This document shows, piece by piece, positions 44,446 through 52,219 of a stretch of 64,000 nt of DNA. This stretch comes from Virgifigura sp964551315 (GTDB taxonomy: Bacteria; Pseudomonadota; Alphaproteobacteria; Dongiales; Dongiaceae): assembly GCA_964551315.1 (NCBI GenBank), contig CAZKCM010000010.1, positions 26,371-90,370 of the forward strand, written 5' to 3'. Under the pieces are notes generated by a model, which saw only the letters and a list, made by a program, of their open reading frames with translations, was not told the origin of the DNA and made no database searches. Position numbers and translations under genes: made by a program. Position 1 is the first letter of the stretch, and each line of letters opens with the position of its first letter.

Positions 44446-45401
44446 CAGCCGGCCCTCCCTCCGGTCGCGGTTCCGGCGGCCGAAAGGGCGCGCCGGACGT
44501 TTTCGGCGGTCACGGCACTGACGCGTTCGTTCGATTCGACGGTCACGCCGGCGATGTGCGGCGTCAGCACCAGGTTCGGAACGTCCGCGAACGGATTGTC
44601 GGGCCCGAGCGGCTCGGTCTCGAAGACGTCCACCATTGCGCCGCCCAGATGGCCGCTGCGCAGAGCGGCGGCGAGCGCCGCCTCGTCGACGATGCCGCCG
44701 CGCGCGGCGTTGATCAGGATCGCTCCGCGCTTCATGCGGCCGATGGCGACCGCGTCGATCATGCGGCGGGTCTCTTCGGTGAGGGGCAGGTGCAGGCTGA
44801 CCACGTCGCTCCCGGCCAGCAGCTCGTTCATCGGGACGCTGGTCGCGCGATTGAAGGTCCAGGCCGGATCATCCGCCGCAACGAAGGGATCGTATCCGAC
44901 GACCGTCATGCCGAGCACCTGCGCCCGCGTCGCCACCGCGCGCGCGATCCGGCCGAAACCGACGAGCCCGAGCGTCTTGCCCGCCGCCTCCCGCCCCATC
45001 AGCCGCTCGCGCGGCCACGCACCGGCGACCATCGCCGGTGTCGAGAAATAGGCGCCGCGCAGCATCATCAAGGCGCCGGCGATCACGTATTCGGCCACCG
45101 AGTCGTCGTTGGCGCCGGTCGCCGGCAGCACCGCGATGCCGCGCTCGCGGCAGGCCGGCAAGTCGATGTTGTCGAGCCCGACGCCGAGCCGCCCCACAGC
45201 CACGAGTCTCGGGAGCGCCTCCAGAAGCGCCCGATTGACCCGGGTCCGGTTGCGCACGATCAGCGCCCGCGCCGCCGCGCCCAGGCGGGCGATCTCCTGC
45301 GGGCTGCCGACCAGCTGCGGGTCGTAGTGGACATCGAACTCGGCGCGGAGCGATTCGACCGCGGCCTCGTCCATGAACTCCGTGATGACGATGTCGGGCA
45401 T
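44445..45401 (-). CDS. slcC: D-2-hydroxyacid dehydrogenase, probable (S)-sulfolactate dehydrogenase SlcC
   Basis: 318 aa NAD-dependent enzyme of the SerA-like family. The NAD fold has LGLVGFGRIARAVATRAQVLGM and VVGYDPF. Catalytic Arg, Glu and His lie in NAARGGIVDE, VDVFETEPL and LTPHIAGVTVE. The ATG at 45401 has GGGGAGGCC upstream. In known sulfolactate degraders SlcC oxidises (S)-sulfolactate to sulfopyruvate, the partner of ComC, giving a net racemisation. Here the two are coupled by overlap and sit next to suyAB and a GntR regulator, which supports the call. Confidence 0.82.
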   Translation of the reverse strand: MPDIVITEFMDEAAVESLRAEFDVHYDPQLVGSPQEIARLGAAARALIVRNRTRVNRALLEALPRLVAVGRLGVGLDNIDLPACRERGIAVLPATGANDDSVAEYVIAGALMMLRGAYFSTPAMVAGAWPRERLMGREAAGKTLGLVGFGRIARAVATRAQVLGMTVVGYDPFVAADDPAWTFNRATSVPMNELLAGSDVVSLHLPLTEETRRMIDAVAIGRMKRGAILINAARGGIVDEAALAAALRSGHLGGAMVDVFETEPLGPDNPFADVPNLVLTPHIAGVTVESNERVSAVTAENVRRALSAAGTATGGRAG

Positions 45402-45458
45402 GGCCTCCCCTCGATCCCCGGCCGGGCGGCCGCGCCGCCGCGGCGTGCATCTTCCCTT

Positions 45459-46229
45459 TCAAACGATTTCGGTGAAATAGCGGTGGTGAACGGTGTTGCA
45501 GCGGCTGACGCGCAGTTCGACGGAGCGGCCGTGCACATCCCGCGCGACCCGGTGAATCTCCAGCACCGGCGCGCCCACCGCGACGCCGAGATGGGCGGCG
45601 TCGGCTTCGTCCGCGGCGACGGCGCGCAGCGCTTCCTCCGCCTTCGCCACGGTGATCCCGAACTGCATCTGGTACAGGACATAAAGCTCGTCGTGCATGA
45701 CCTTGCCGATCGGCAGGGTCAGGCCGTCGAACAGCGCGGCCGGCACGGCGATCCGCTCGAGGATGATCGGACGCCCCTTCAGATTTCGCAGGCGGAGGAT
45801 GCGGTGGACCGGCGCTCGCGCCGGCAGTCCGAGTGCCGCCGCCTGCTCGCGCGTCGCACGGCGGGTCTTCTGCTCGAGGACCACGCTCGTCGGCCACTCC
45901 TTGGTGCCGTCGGCCCCGACGATGCGGAAGAAATGGAACAGGGAAGCCTGGCGCGAATGCTCCGCCACGAAGGTCCCGCGGCCCTGGTGCCGGACCACGA
46001 GCTTCTGCGCCTCCATCTCGCTGAGCGCCTTGCGCACCGTGCCCTGGCTGACCCCGAACTCCTCGGCCAGCCGGAACTCGTTCGGCAGCAGGCTGCCCGG
46101 CTTCCAGGCCCCCGACCCGATTCGTTCGATCATCAGGTCCTTGACCTGGACATAGAGAGGCCGGAAATCCGGCCCCGCCGATCCGGTCCTGGATCCGCGG
46201 CCCGCGCTCGCTGATGGTTTCTCCGTCAT
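45459..46229 (-). CDS. GntR/HutC-family regulator with UTRA domain (probable suy regulator)
   Basis: 256 aa. The N-terminal winged helix (about 25-90) reads PLYVQVKDLMIERIGSGAWKPG, SLLPNEFRLAEEFGVSQGTVRKAL and QGRGTFVAEH. The UTRA effector domain spans about 105-245. It is divergent from suyA and 57 bp upstream of slcC on its own strand, placing it between both halves of the sulfolactate set. Palindromes just outside its start codon (46235-46254) are its likely operators, so it probably represses suyAB and itself until a pathway compound binds. Confidence 0.9.
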   Translation of the reverse strand: MTEKPSASAGRGSRTGSAGPDFRPLYVQVKDLMIERIGSGAWKPGSLLPNEFRLAEEFGVSQGTVRKALSEMEAQKLVVRHQGRGTFVAEHSRQASLFHFFRIVGADGTKEWPTSVVLEQKTRRATREQAAALGLPARAPVHRILRLRNLKGRPIILERIAVPAALFDGLTLPIGKVMHDELYVLYQMQFGITVAKAEEALRAVAADEADAAHLGVAVGAPVLEIHRVARDVHGRSVELRVSRCNTVHHRYFTEIV

Positions 46230-46234
46230 TGGAT

Positions 46235-46254
46235 TCTTATATAAGATGTCTTAT
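46235..46254. promoter_or_regulatory. Overlapping palindromic operators for the GntR regulator
   Basis: TCTTATATAAGA (46235-46246) is a perfect palindrome. ATAAGATGTCTTAT (46241-46254) is a second with a two-base centre. They overlap and share the ATAAGA half-site. They lie between the regulator start and the suyA -35 element. Confidence 0.75.
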
Positions 46255-46260
46255 ACCTGA

Positions 46261-46290
46261 TTGACAAACGCAATCGCCGCTCCCTACCGT
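46261..46290 (+). promoter_or_regulatory. Predicted housekeeping promoter for suyAB
   Basis: TTGACA at 46261-46266, an 18-base spacer and TACCGT at 46285-46290, about 45 bases before the suyA start. The -35 lies seven bases after the operator pair, fitting repression by the GntR protein. Confidence 0.65.
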
Positions 46291-46335
46291 AGCGATCATG
46301 GATTTGCTTCGCAGTTCGAGCATTGGAGAGAGGCG

Positions 46336-46620
46336 ATGACGCCGCATTTCGTGGTGCACAACAAGACCGACTCGGTCGGGGTGGTCGTGGTCGAGGGCGT
46401 CGAGGAGGGGCAGGAGCTGTCCGGCTGGATCATGGAGACGGACGACACCATTACCGTCACCGCCCGCACCGCGATCCCGCTCGGCCACAAGATCGCGATC
46501 CGCCCCATCAAGTCGGGCGACACGATTCTCAAATACGATCACGATATCGGCAAGGCCATCGAGGACATCCCGGTCGGCGGATACGTGCATTTCCATAACA
46601 TCAAGACGAAGAGGTGGTAG
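46336..46620 (+). CDS. suyA: (2R)-sulfolactate sulfo-lyase, small subunit SuyA
   Basis: 94 aa. The ATG has GAGAGGCG upstream. The whole protein is a SAF-type domain homologous to the N-terminal part of altronate dehydratase UxaA: FVVHNKTDSVGVVVVEGVEE, TARTAIPLGHKIAIRPIKSG, then GDTILKYDHDIGKAIEDI. In SuyAB enzymes this subunit pairs with the large one to cleave (R)-sulfolactate into pyruvate and sulfite. It is two bases upstream of suyB. A split UxaA-type sugar-acid dehydratase is the alternative; slcC and comC beside it favour SuyA. Confidence 0.85.
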   Translation: MTPHFVVHNKTDSVGVVVVEGVEEGQELSGWIMETDDTITVTARTAIPLGHKIAIRPIKSGDTILKYDHDIGKAIEDIPVGGYVHFHNIKTKRW

Positions 46621-46622
46621 TC

Positions 46623-47792
46623 ATGGCGGCCGACCATTTCCTTGGATACCGGCGGGAGAACGGTCGCGTCGGCATCCGCAATCATGTCATCATCCTGCCG
46701 CTCGATGACATTTCCAACGCCGCCTGCGAAGGCGTCGCCAACAACATCAAGGGCGTGATGGCGCTGCCGCACGCCTATGGCCGGCTCCAGTTCGGTGCCG
46801 ACCTCGATCTGCATTTCCGCACGATGATCGGAACCGGCAGCAACCCGAACGTGGCCGCCGTCGTGGTCATCGGCATCGAGCCGGAATGGACCAAGCGCAT
46901 CGTCGACGGCATCGCCAAGACGGGCAAGCCGGTCGAGGGCTTCTCGATCGAGCAGAACGGCGACATCGCCACGATCGCCGCCGCATCCCGCGTCGCCAAG
47001 GACATGCTCCACTGGGCGAGCGAGAAGCAGCGCGAGAAGTGCCCGATCGAGGACCTCTGGGTGGCGACCAAGTGCGGCGAATCGGACACCACCTCCGGGC
47101 TCGCCTCCTGCCCGTCGGTCGGCAACCTGATCGACAAGCTCGACCCGAAGGGCATCACCAGCTGCTTCGGCGAGACGACGGAGATCACCGGTGCCGAGAT
47201 GGTCTGCGCCGACCGCGCCGCGACTCCGGAGGTGCGCGAGAAGTTCCTCAAGACCTGGAAGGCCTATCAGGAGGAGGTGATCGAACCCCACAAGGTCGAC
47301 GACCTGTCCGACAGCCAGCCGACCAAGGGCAACAAGTTCGGCGGTCTCAGCACGATCGAGGAGAAAGCCTTCGGCAATCTCGAGAAGATCGGCAAGAAGA
47401 CCAAGTACATCGACGTGCTGGGGCCGGCGGAGACGCCGTCCAAGGGGCCCGGCCTCTACTTCATGGACACCTCCAGCGCGGCCGCGGAATGCTGCACGCT
47501 GCAGGCCGCCGGCGGTTTCGTCGTTCACCTGTTCCCGACCGGCCAGGGCAACGTCATCGGCAATCCCATCATGCCCGTGATCAAGATCAGCGGCAATCCG
47601 CGGACCGTGCGGACGATGAGTGAGCACATCGATCTCGACGTCACCGGCGTGCTTCGGCGGGAGATGACGCTGAACGACGCCGGCGATGCGCTGATCGACA
47701 TGACGATCCGCACCTGCAACGGCCGGCTGACGGCCGCCGAGGCCCTGGGCCACCGCGAGTTCGTGATGACCAAGCTTTACCGCAGTGCCTGA
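46623..47792 (+). CDS. suyB: (2R)-sulfolactate sulfo-lyase, large subunit SuyB
   Basis: 389 aa, UxaA-family C-terminal domain as a separate protein. It starts MAADHFLGYRRENGRVGIRN with segments IGTGSNPNVAAVVVIGIEP, VATKCGESDTTSGLASCPSV, ITSCFGETTEITGAE and MDTSSAAAECCTLQAAGG, whose cysteines suit the metal or cluster site of this family. The lyase releases sulfite, so the cell needs a sulfite exit or oxidation step, which is not in this window. The stop lies 22 bases before an assembly gap. Confidence 0.88.
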   Translation: MAADHFLGYRRENGRVGIRNHVIILPLDDISNAACEGVANNIKGVMALPHAYGRLQFGADLDLHFRTMIGTGSNPNVAAVVVIGIEPEWTKRIVDGIAKTGKPVEGFSIEQNGDIATIAAASRVAKDMLHWASEKQREKCPIEDLWVATKCGESDTTSGLASCPSVGNLIDKLDPKGITSCFGETTEITGAEMVCADRAATPEVREKFLKTWKAYQEEVIEPHKVDDLSDSQPTKGNKFGGLSTIEEKAFGNLEKIGKKTKYIDVLGPAETPSKGPGLYFMDTSSAAAECCTLQAAGGFVVHLFPTGQGNVIGNPIMPVIKISGNPRTVRTMSEHIDLDVTGVLRREMTLNDAGDALIDMTIRTCNGRLTAAEALGHREFVMTKLYRSA

Positions 47793-47814
47793 TCGACCGG
47801 CGGGCGGCCCGCCT

Positions 47815-47914
47815 NNNNNNNNNNNNNNNNNNNNNNNNNNNNNNNNNNNNNNNNNNNNNNNNNNNNNNNNNNNNNNNNNNNNNNNNNNNNNNNNNNNNNN
47901 NNNNNNNNNNNNNN
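47815..47914. other. Assembly gap (100 N) with real missing sequence
   Basis: The flanks do not overlap. The gap removes the start of the substrate-binding protein gene (signal peptide and first strand of the fold, roughly 45-60 codons) and any promoter after suyB, so the true length is probably more than 100. Confidence 0.8.
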
Positions 47915-48745
47915 TCGGACATTACCGCCCGCCTGCAGCAGCCCTTCTTCGAGGAGCTGACCGGGCAGTCGCTGATTATCAAGTATCAGGCCGGAGCCGG
48001 CGGCGCCCAGGCCTGGTCGCAGCTCAACCAGATGAGCGGCGACGGCCACGTCATCATGGGCACCAACCTGCCCCACATCATCCTGCAGCCGCTGACGTCC
48101 AATCCGGGCTATGAGACCGACGATCTCACGAACATCTACATGTTCCACTACACGCCGGACGCGATCATCGTCAGCAAGGACAGCCAGTTCAAGACGCTCC
48201 AGGACCTGATCGACTACGCCAAGGCCAATCCCGGCGCCATCACCTTTGCCGGTTCCGGGACCAACTCGGCCAACCACCTCGCGCTCCAGCGCTTCAACGA
48301 GCTGGCGGGCGTCACCACGACCTACATCCCCTTTGGGGGCACCGGCCCGTCGGTCACCGCGCTGCTCGGCGGCCAGGTGATGGCCGGCATGGGCTACTCG
48401 ACGGTCGCCGCCAACCACGCCGACGACACCCGTATGCTGGCCGTGGCGACCGAGGAGCGGATGGCACTCTTCCCGGACGTGCCGACCTTCAAGGAGCTCG
48501 GGATCGACATGGTCAGCGGCGCGTATCGCGGCATCGCCGTGCCCGCCTCCACCCCCGAGGACATCCGCAAGGAGCTGTCGGACATCATCGACCGGATCAA
48601 CCACGACCCGGACTTCATCAAGAGGATGGAGGAAGGCGGCTTCGTCGTGACCAACATCGGCTATGACCAGATCGACGCGTTCATGGCCCAGAAGAAGAAG
48701 GAGTTAAGCGCAATCGCCCAGCAGATGGGCATCCTCAAGCAGTAG
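47915..48745 (+). CDS. Tripartite tricarboxylate transporter substrate-binding protein (TctC family), 5' end missing
   Basis: 276 residues are present, beginning just after the usual PFPAGGGSD segment with SDITARLQQPFFEELTG. Landmarks of the Bug/TctC fold follow: VIMGTNLPHIILQPL, LIDYAKANPGAITFAGSGTNS, YIPFGGTGPSVTALLGGQVMAG and FKELGIDMVSGAYRGIAVPA. It is a periplasmic solute receptor for carboxylates. With tctA and tctB following, it makes a complete TTT uptake system; by position it could serve sulfolactate (SlcH-like) or tartrate. Confidence 0.92.
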   Translation, partial: SDITARLQQPFFEELTGQSLIIKYQAGAGGAQAWSQLNQMSGDGHVIMGTNLPHIILQPLTSNPGYETDDLTNIYMFHYTPDAIIVSKDSQFKTLQDLIDYAKANPGAITFAGSGTNSANHLALQRFNELAGVTTTYIPFGGTGPSVTALLGGQVMAGMGYSTVAANHADDTRMLAVATEERMALFPDVPTFKELGIDMVSGAYRGIAVPASTPEDIRKELSDIIDRINHDPDFIKRMEEGGFVVTNIGYDQIDAFMAQKKKELSAIAQQMGILKQ

Positions 48746-48769
48746 ACCGGCATAAGGACCGCCCCCGCC

Positions 48770-50302
48770 ATGGGCATGTTCGACTACCTGTTCCAGGCGC
48801 TGACGCCGCTGAACCTCTTCCTGGCCGTTGCCGGAGTCGTTCTCGGCACCGTCGTCGGCGCCCTACCGGGACTGTCGGCGACCATGGCGGTCGCGGTCCT
48901 TGTTCCGTTCACCTTCGCTATGGATCCGGCCTCGGGGTTGATTGCCCTCGGCGCGATCTACACCGGGGCGATCTATGGCGGCGCCTTCGCGGCGATCCTC
49001 GTCAACACCCCGGGGACGCCATCGGCAATCGCGACCACCTTCGACGGCTTCCCGATGGCCAAGCGGGGTGACGGCAACCTCGCCGTCACCCTCGCGACCT
49101 TCGCCTCCGTCTGCGGCGGCGTGGTCGGAGCCGTCGCACTGCTGCTGCTCGCCCCGCCTCTGGCGAAGGTGGCGCTCGCCTTCGGCCCGCCGGAATATTT
49201 CTGGCTCGCGGTCTTCGGCCTGACGCTGATCTCGGCCCTGTCGGTCGGCAACATGCTGAAGGGGCTGATCGGCGCCTGCTTCGGCCTGCTCCTCAGCATG
49301 GTGGGCGTCGCCGTGATCGGCGGCGACATCCGCTTCACCATGGGCACGCAGGTGCTGCTCGGGGGAGTCGACGTCATCGCGGCGCTCATCGGGCTCTACT
49401 GCATTCCCGTGGTGATCGATCTCGTCGCCACGCCGGACCCACACCTCAAGGTTTCGACCGGAGGGTCGGGATTCCGCCTCAAGGAGGCGGCGCGGATCGC
49501 CTGGACCTCCAAGTTCAATCTCATCCGCAGCTCGGTGATCGGCACCGTCGTCGGCATCCTGCCCGGCGCCGGCGGCTCGATCGCGAGCCTGGTCTCCTAT
49601 TCCGAGGCGCGGCGGTCGTCCCGCCATCCGGAGCGCTTCGGTACCGGAGAGCCGGACGGCGTCCTGGCGACCGAGAGCGCCAACAACGCCACCGTCGGCG
49701 GCGGATTCATCCCGACGCTGGTTCTCGGCATCCCCGGCACGCCGCCGGACGCGGTCATCCTGGGCGCGCTGCTCGTCCAGGGTATCCGCACCGGCCCAAG
49801 CCTGTTCTCGGATTCCGCGCCGATCGTCTACACCTTCATCTTCGGGCTGCTGATCGCGACCCTGCTCATGCTGCCGACGGGGCTCATGCTCGGCCGCTAC
49901 GCCTACAAGTCGATCATCACGATTCCGAAGGCCATGCTGGTGCCGACCATCGCCCTCATGACCGTGATCGGCAGCTACGCGATCCATAACAACGCGGACG
50001 ACGTCACCGTGATGATCGTTATCGGCATCGTTGGCTGGGTCCTGAACCGGATGGGCTTCGCGCCCTCGCCCATTGTCCTCGGGATCGTGCTGGGACAGAT
50101 CGCCGAACAGGGCTTCGTCCAAGCCTATCTGATCGGCAACGCCCAGGGCGGTGTGTTGTCGATGTATTTCGGCCGGCCGATCAGCCTCGGCATCATCGCG
50201 CTCGCGCTGCTCACGCTGTTCTATCCCTTCATTGCGCGCATGTGGCGGGCGCGCCGTGCGTCCGCCACCACGACGACGGCGGAGGCCGGCCATGCCGAGT
50301 GA
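48770..50302 (+). CDS. Tripartite tricarboxylate transporter large membrane subunit (TctA family)
   Basis: 510 aa with about 12 membrane helices. Signature segments: VVLGTVVGALPGLSATMAVAVLVP near residue 25, NTPGTPSAIATTFDGFPMAKRG near 80 and GGGFIPTLVLGIPGTPPDAVILGALLVQG near 310. These are the duplicated Pro-Gly loops of the TTT transport channel. It ends inside the start of tctB (11-base overlap). It works with the receptor encoded just upstream. Confidence 0.95.
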   Translation: MGMFDYLFQALTPLNLFLAVAGVVLGTVVGALPGLSATMAVAVLVPFTFAMDPASGLIALGAIYTGAIYGGAFAAILVNTPGTPSAIATTFDGFPMAKRGDGNLAVTLATFASVCGGVVGAVALLLLAPPLAKVALAFGPPEYFWLAVFGLTLISALSVGNMLKGLIGACFGLLLSMVGVAVIGGDIRFTMGTQVLLGGVDVIAALIGLYCIPVVIDLVATPDPHLKVSTGGSGFRLKEAARIAWTSKFNLIRSSVIGTVVGILPGAGGSIASLVSYSEARRSSRHPERFGTGEPDGVLATESANNATVGGGFIPTLVLGIPGTPPDAVILGALLVQGIRTGPSLFSDSAPIVYTFIFGLLIATLLMLPTGLMLGRYAYKSIITIPKAMLVPTIALMTVIGSYAIHNNADDVTVMIVIGIVGWVLNRMGFAPSPIVLGIVLGQIAEQGFVQAYLIGNAQGGVLSMYFGRPISLGIIALALLTLFYPFIARMWRARRASATTTTAEAGHAE

Positions 50303-50831
50303 GCCGATGCCGTATGAATCGGGAGCGAGCGATGTGGCGGCGGGCCGGCCCCGGCGGCGCGACTGGCCGGGGATGATCGCGGCAGTTGTCTTCATCCTCC
50401 TGGGCCTGTGGGTGCTGCAGCAGAGCCGGTCGATGACCGCCATGGGCTCCGTCTTCCCCACGGCCATCGCAATCGCGATGATCGTCTTCTCGATCGCCCT
50501 GCTGATCACCAATCTGCGACCAAGGAAGTCCGTGCGGGACGGCGCTACGGTGCCCGAGGAGGCCATCCGGCCCGGGACCGCAGAATCGACGCCACGGCGT
50601 CTTGCCCTGGTCGGCATTCTGGTGGCCTGGGCCCTGCTTCTTCCGGTCATTGGCTTCCTGGTCACCAGCCTTGTCGCCTTCCTGGCCATCCTGGTGACCG
50701 CCAACTACGACAGTTGGACGGCTAGGCGCGCCATCGGCTTTATTGCCGGCTCCGTCGTCGTCGTCGCCGCCTTCTACCTGTTGCTTGTCGAGGTCCTCCA
50801 GGTACCGATGCCGGCCGGGCTGTTGTTCTAG
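50292..50831 (+). CDS. Tripartite tricarboxylate transporter small membrane subunit (TctB family)
   Basis: 179 aa with four membrane helices and a long charged loop between helices 2 and 3 (RPRKSVRDGATVPEEAIRPG). The N-terminal RRRDWPGMIAAVVFILLGLWVL and the C-terminal VVVVAAFYLLLVEVLQVPMPAG match the DUF1468/TctB family. The ATG overlaps tctA by 11 bases. It is the accessory subunit of the TTT system, followed 41 bp later by the D-tartrate dehydratase gene. Confidence 0.9.
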   Translation: MPSEPMPYESGASDVAAGRPRRRDWPGMIAAVVFILLGLWVLQQSRSMTAMGSVFPTAIAIAMIVFSIALLITNLRPRKSVRDGATVPEEAIRPGTAESTPRRLALVGILVAWALLLPVIGFLVTSLVAFLAILVTANYDSWTARRAIGFIAGSVVVVAAFYLLLVEVLQVPMPAGLLF

Positions 50832-50872
50832 GCATTCGGCACCGGGCCTGGGAAAGACACGAAGAGGATATC

Positions 50873-52042
50873 GTGAGAATCGTCGAGATCCGCGAGCAGG
50901 CGGTTCCGATCAAGTCCGAGATTCGGAACGCCTACATCGATTTCAGCCAGATGACCGCGAGCGTGGTGGCGCTCGTCACCGACGTGGTTCGCGACGGGCG
51001 GCCGGTCGTCGGCTTCGGCTTCAACTCCAACGGCCGCTACGGCGCCGGCGGGCTGATCCGCGAGCGGTTCGCCCCGCGTCTGGAGCAGGCCGACCCGGAC
51101 AGCTTGATCGACGAGAGCGGTGACAATCTTGACCCCTTCAAGATCTGGGCCTGTCTGATGGCCAACGAGAAGCCCGGCGGCCATGGCGAGCGTTCGGTCG
51201 CCGTCGGCGTCATCGACATGGCCGTGTGGGACGCGGTCGCCAAGATCGCCGGCGTTCCGCTGTGGCGCCTGCTGGCCGACCGCTTCAACGGCGGCCGGGC
51301 GGACGATCGCGTCTGGGTCTACGCCGCCGGCGGCTACTACTTTCCCGGCAAGGGCCTCGACGCGCTGAAGGAGGAGATGCGGTCCTACCGGGACCGCGGC
51401 TACCGGACGGTCAAGATGAAGATCGGCGGCGACTCCCTCGAGGAAGACCTTCGCCGGATCGAGGCCGTGCTGGAGGTGGTGGGCGACGGCAGGGACCTCG
51501 CGGTCGACGCCAACGGCCGGTTCGACCTGGAGACCGCGCTCGCCTACGCCCGCGCCCTCGCCCCCTATGGTCTGCGCTGGTACGAAGAGGCGGGCGATCC
51601 CCTCGACTACCGCCTGCAGGCGATCCTCTCGGAGTACTATGAGGGTCCGATGGCGACCGGGGAGAACCTCTTCTCGATGCAGGACGCCCGCAATCTGATC
51701 CGCTACGGCGGCATGCGGCCGGACCGCGACGTGCTGCAGTTTGACTGCGCGCTCAGCTACGGGCTGGTCGAGTATCTCCGCACGCTGGACATGCTGAAGG
51801 CGCATGGCTGGAGCGCGCGGCGCGTCGTCCCCCATGGCGGGCATCAGATGTCGCTGAACATCGCCGCGGGGCTCGGCCTCGGCGGCAACGAGTCCTACCC
51901 CGACGTCTTCAAGCCGTTCGGCGGCTTCGCTGACGGGATCCCGGTCGAGGACGGCCATGTCCGCCTCCCCGACATCCCGGGCATCGGCTTCGAGGCGAAG
52001 AACGACCTTTATGCCGTCATGCGCGAGATCGCCGGCGAGTGA
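50873..52042 (+). CDS. tarD: D(-)-tartrate dehydratase, enolase superfamily
   Basis: 389 aa from a GTG with GAGGATATC upstream. It dehydrates D-tartrate to oxaloacetate. Active-site positions of the TarD family are all present: KMK near 181-183, Asp212 (VDANGR), Glu238 (WYEEAGDP), Glu264 (MATGENL) and His321 (VPHGGHQ). Other segments (RNAYIDFSQMT, FGFNSNGRYGAGGLIRERF, NEKPGGHGERSVAVG) match the Bradyrhizobium enzyme closely as I remember it. The length is the family length. It follows the TTT transporter, which suggests tartrate as one imported substrate. Confidence 0.88.
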   Translation: MRIVEIREQAVPIKSEIRNAYIDFSQMTASVVALVTDVVRDGRPVVGFGFNSNGRYGAGGLIRERFAPRLEQADPDSLIDESGDNLDPFKIWACLMANEKPGGHGERSVAVGVIDMAVWDAVAKIAGVPLWRLLADRFNGGRADDRVWVYAAGGYYFPGKGLDALKEEMRSYRDRGYRTVKMKIGGDSLEEDLRRIEAVLEVVGDGRDLAVDANGRFDLETALAYARALAPYGLRWYEEAGDPLDYRLQAILSEYYEGPMATGENLFSMQDARNLIRYGGMRPDRDVLQFDCALSYGLVEYLRTLDMLKAHGWSARRVVPHGGHQMSLNIAAGLGLGGNESYPDVFKPFGGFADGIPVEDGHVRLPDIPGIGFEAKNDLYAVMREIAGE

Positions 52043-52086
52043 GCCTCCGCACTGGCTGACAAATGGGATCGAAGGCGTATCTCGGT

Positions 52087-52159
52087 GTCATGCCCGGACT
52101 TGATCCGGGCATCCATCGGGCCGCCGATCCTGGATTGCCGGGTCAAGCCCGGCAATGAC
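52087..52159. repeat. Dispersed palindromic repeat of alphaproteobacterial type
   Basis: A 73-bp element with imperfect long arms, GTCATGCCCGGACTTGATCC at one end and GGGTCAAGCCCGGCAATGAC at the other, each itself a small hairpin. This is a widespread intergenic repeat in alphaproteobacteria. It lies between tarD and the tartrate dehydrogenase and could attenuate transcription between them. Confidence 0.85.
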
Positions 52160-52219
52160 AAAGACCAATCGCTTCAATTGCGCTCAAGATACGTTGTAAG
52201 GAACGAGGAGGACGCGCCA

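Noticed and set aside
46336..47792. Altronate dehydratase (split UxaA) as the function of the two genes
   Set aside because: The family is right, but adjacent slcC, comC and the absence of hexuronate genes make SuyAB more likely. Kept only as the alternative.
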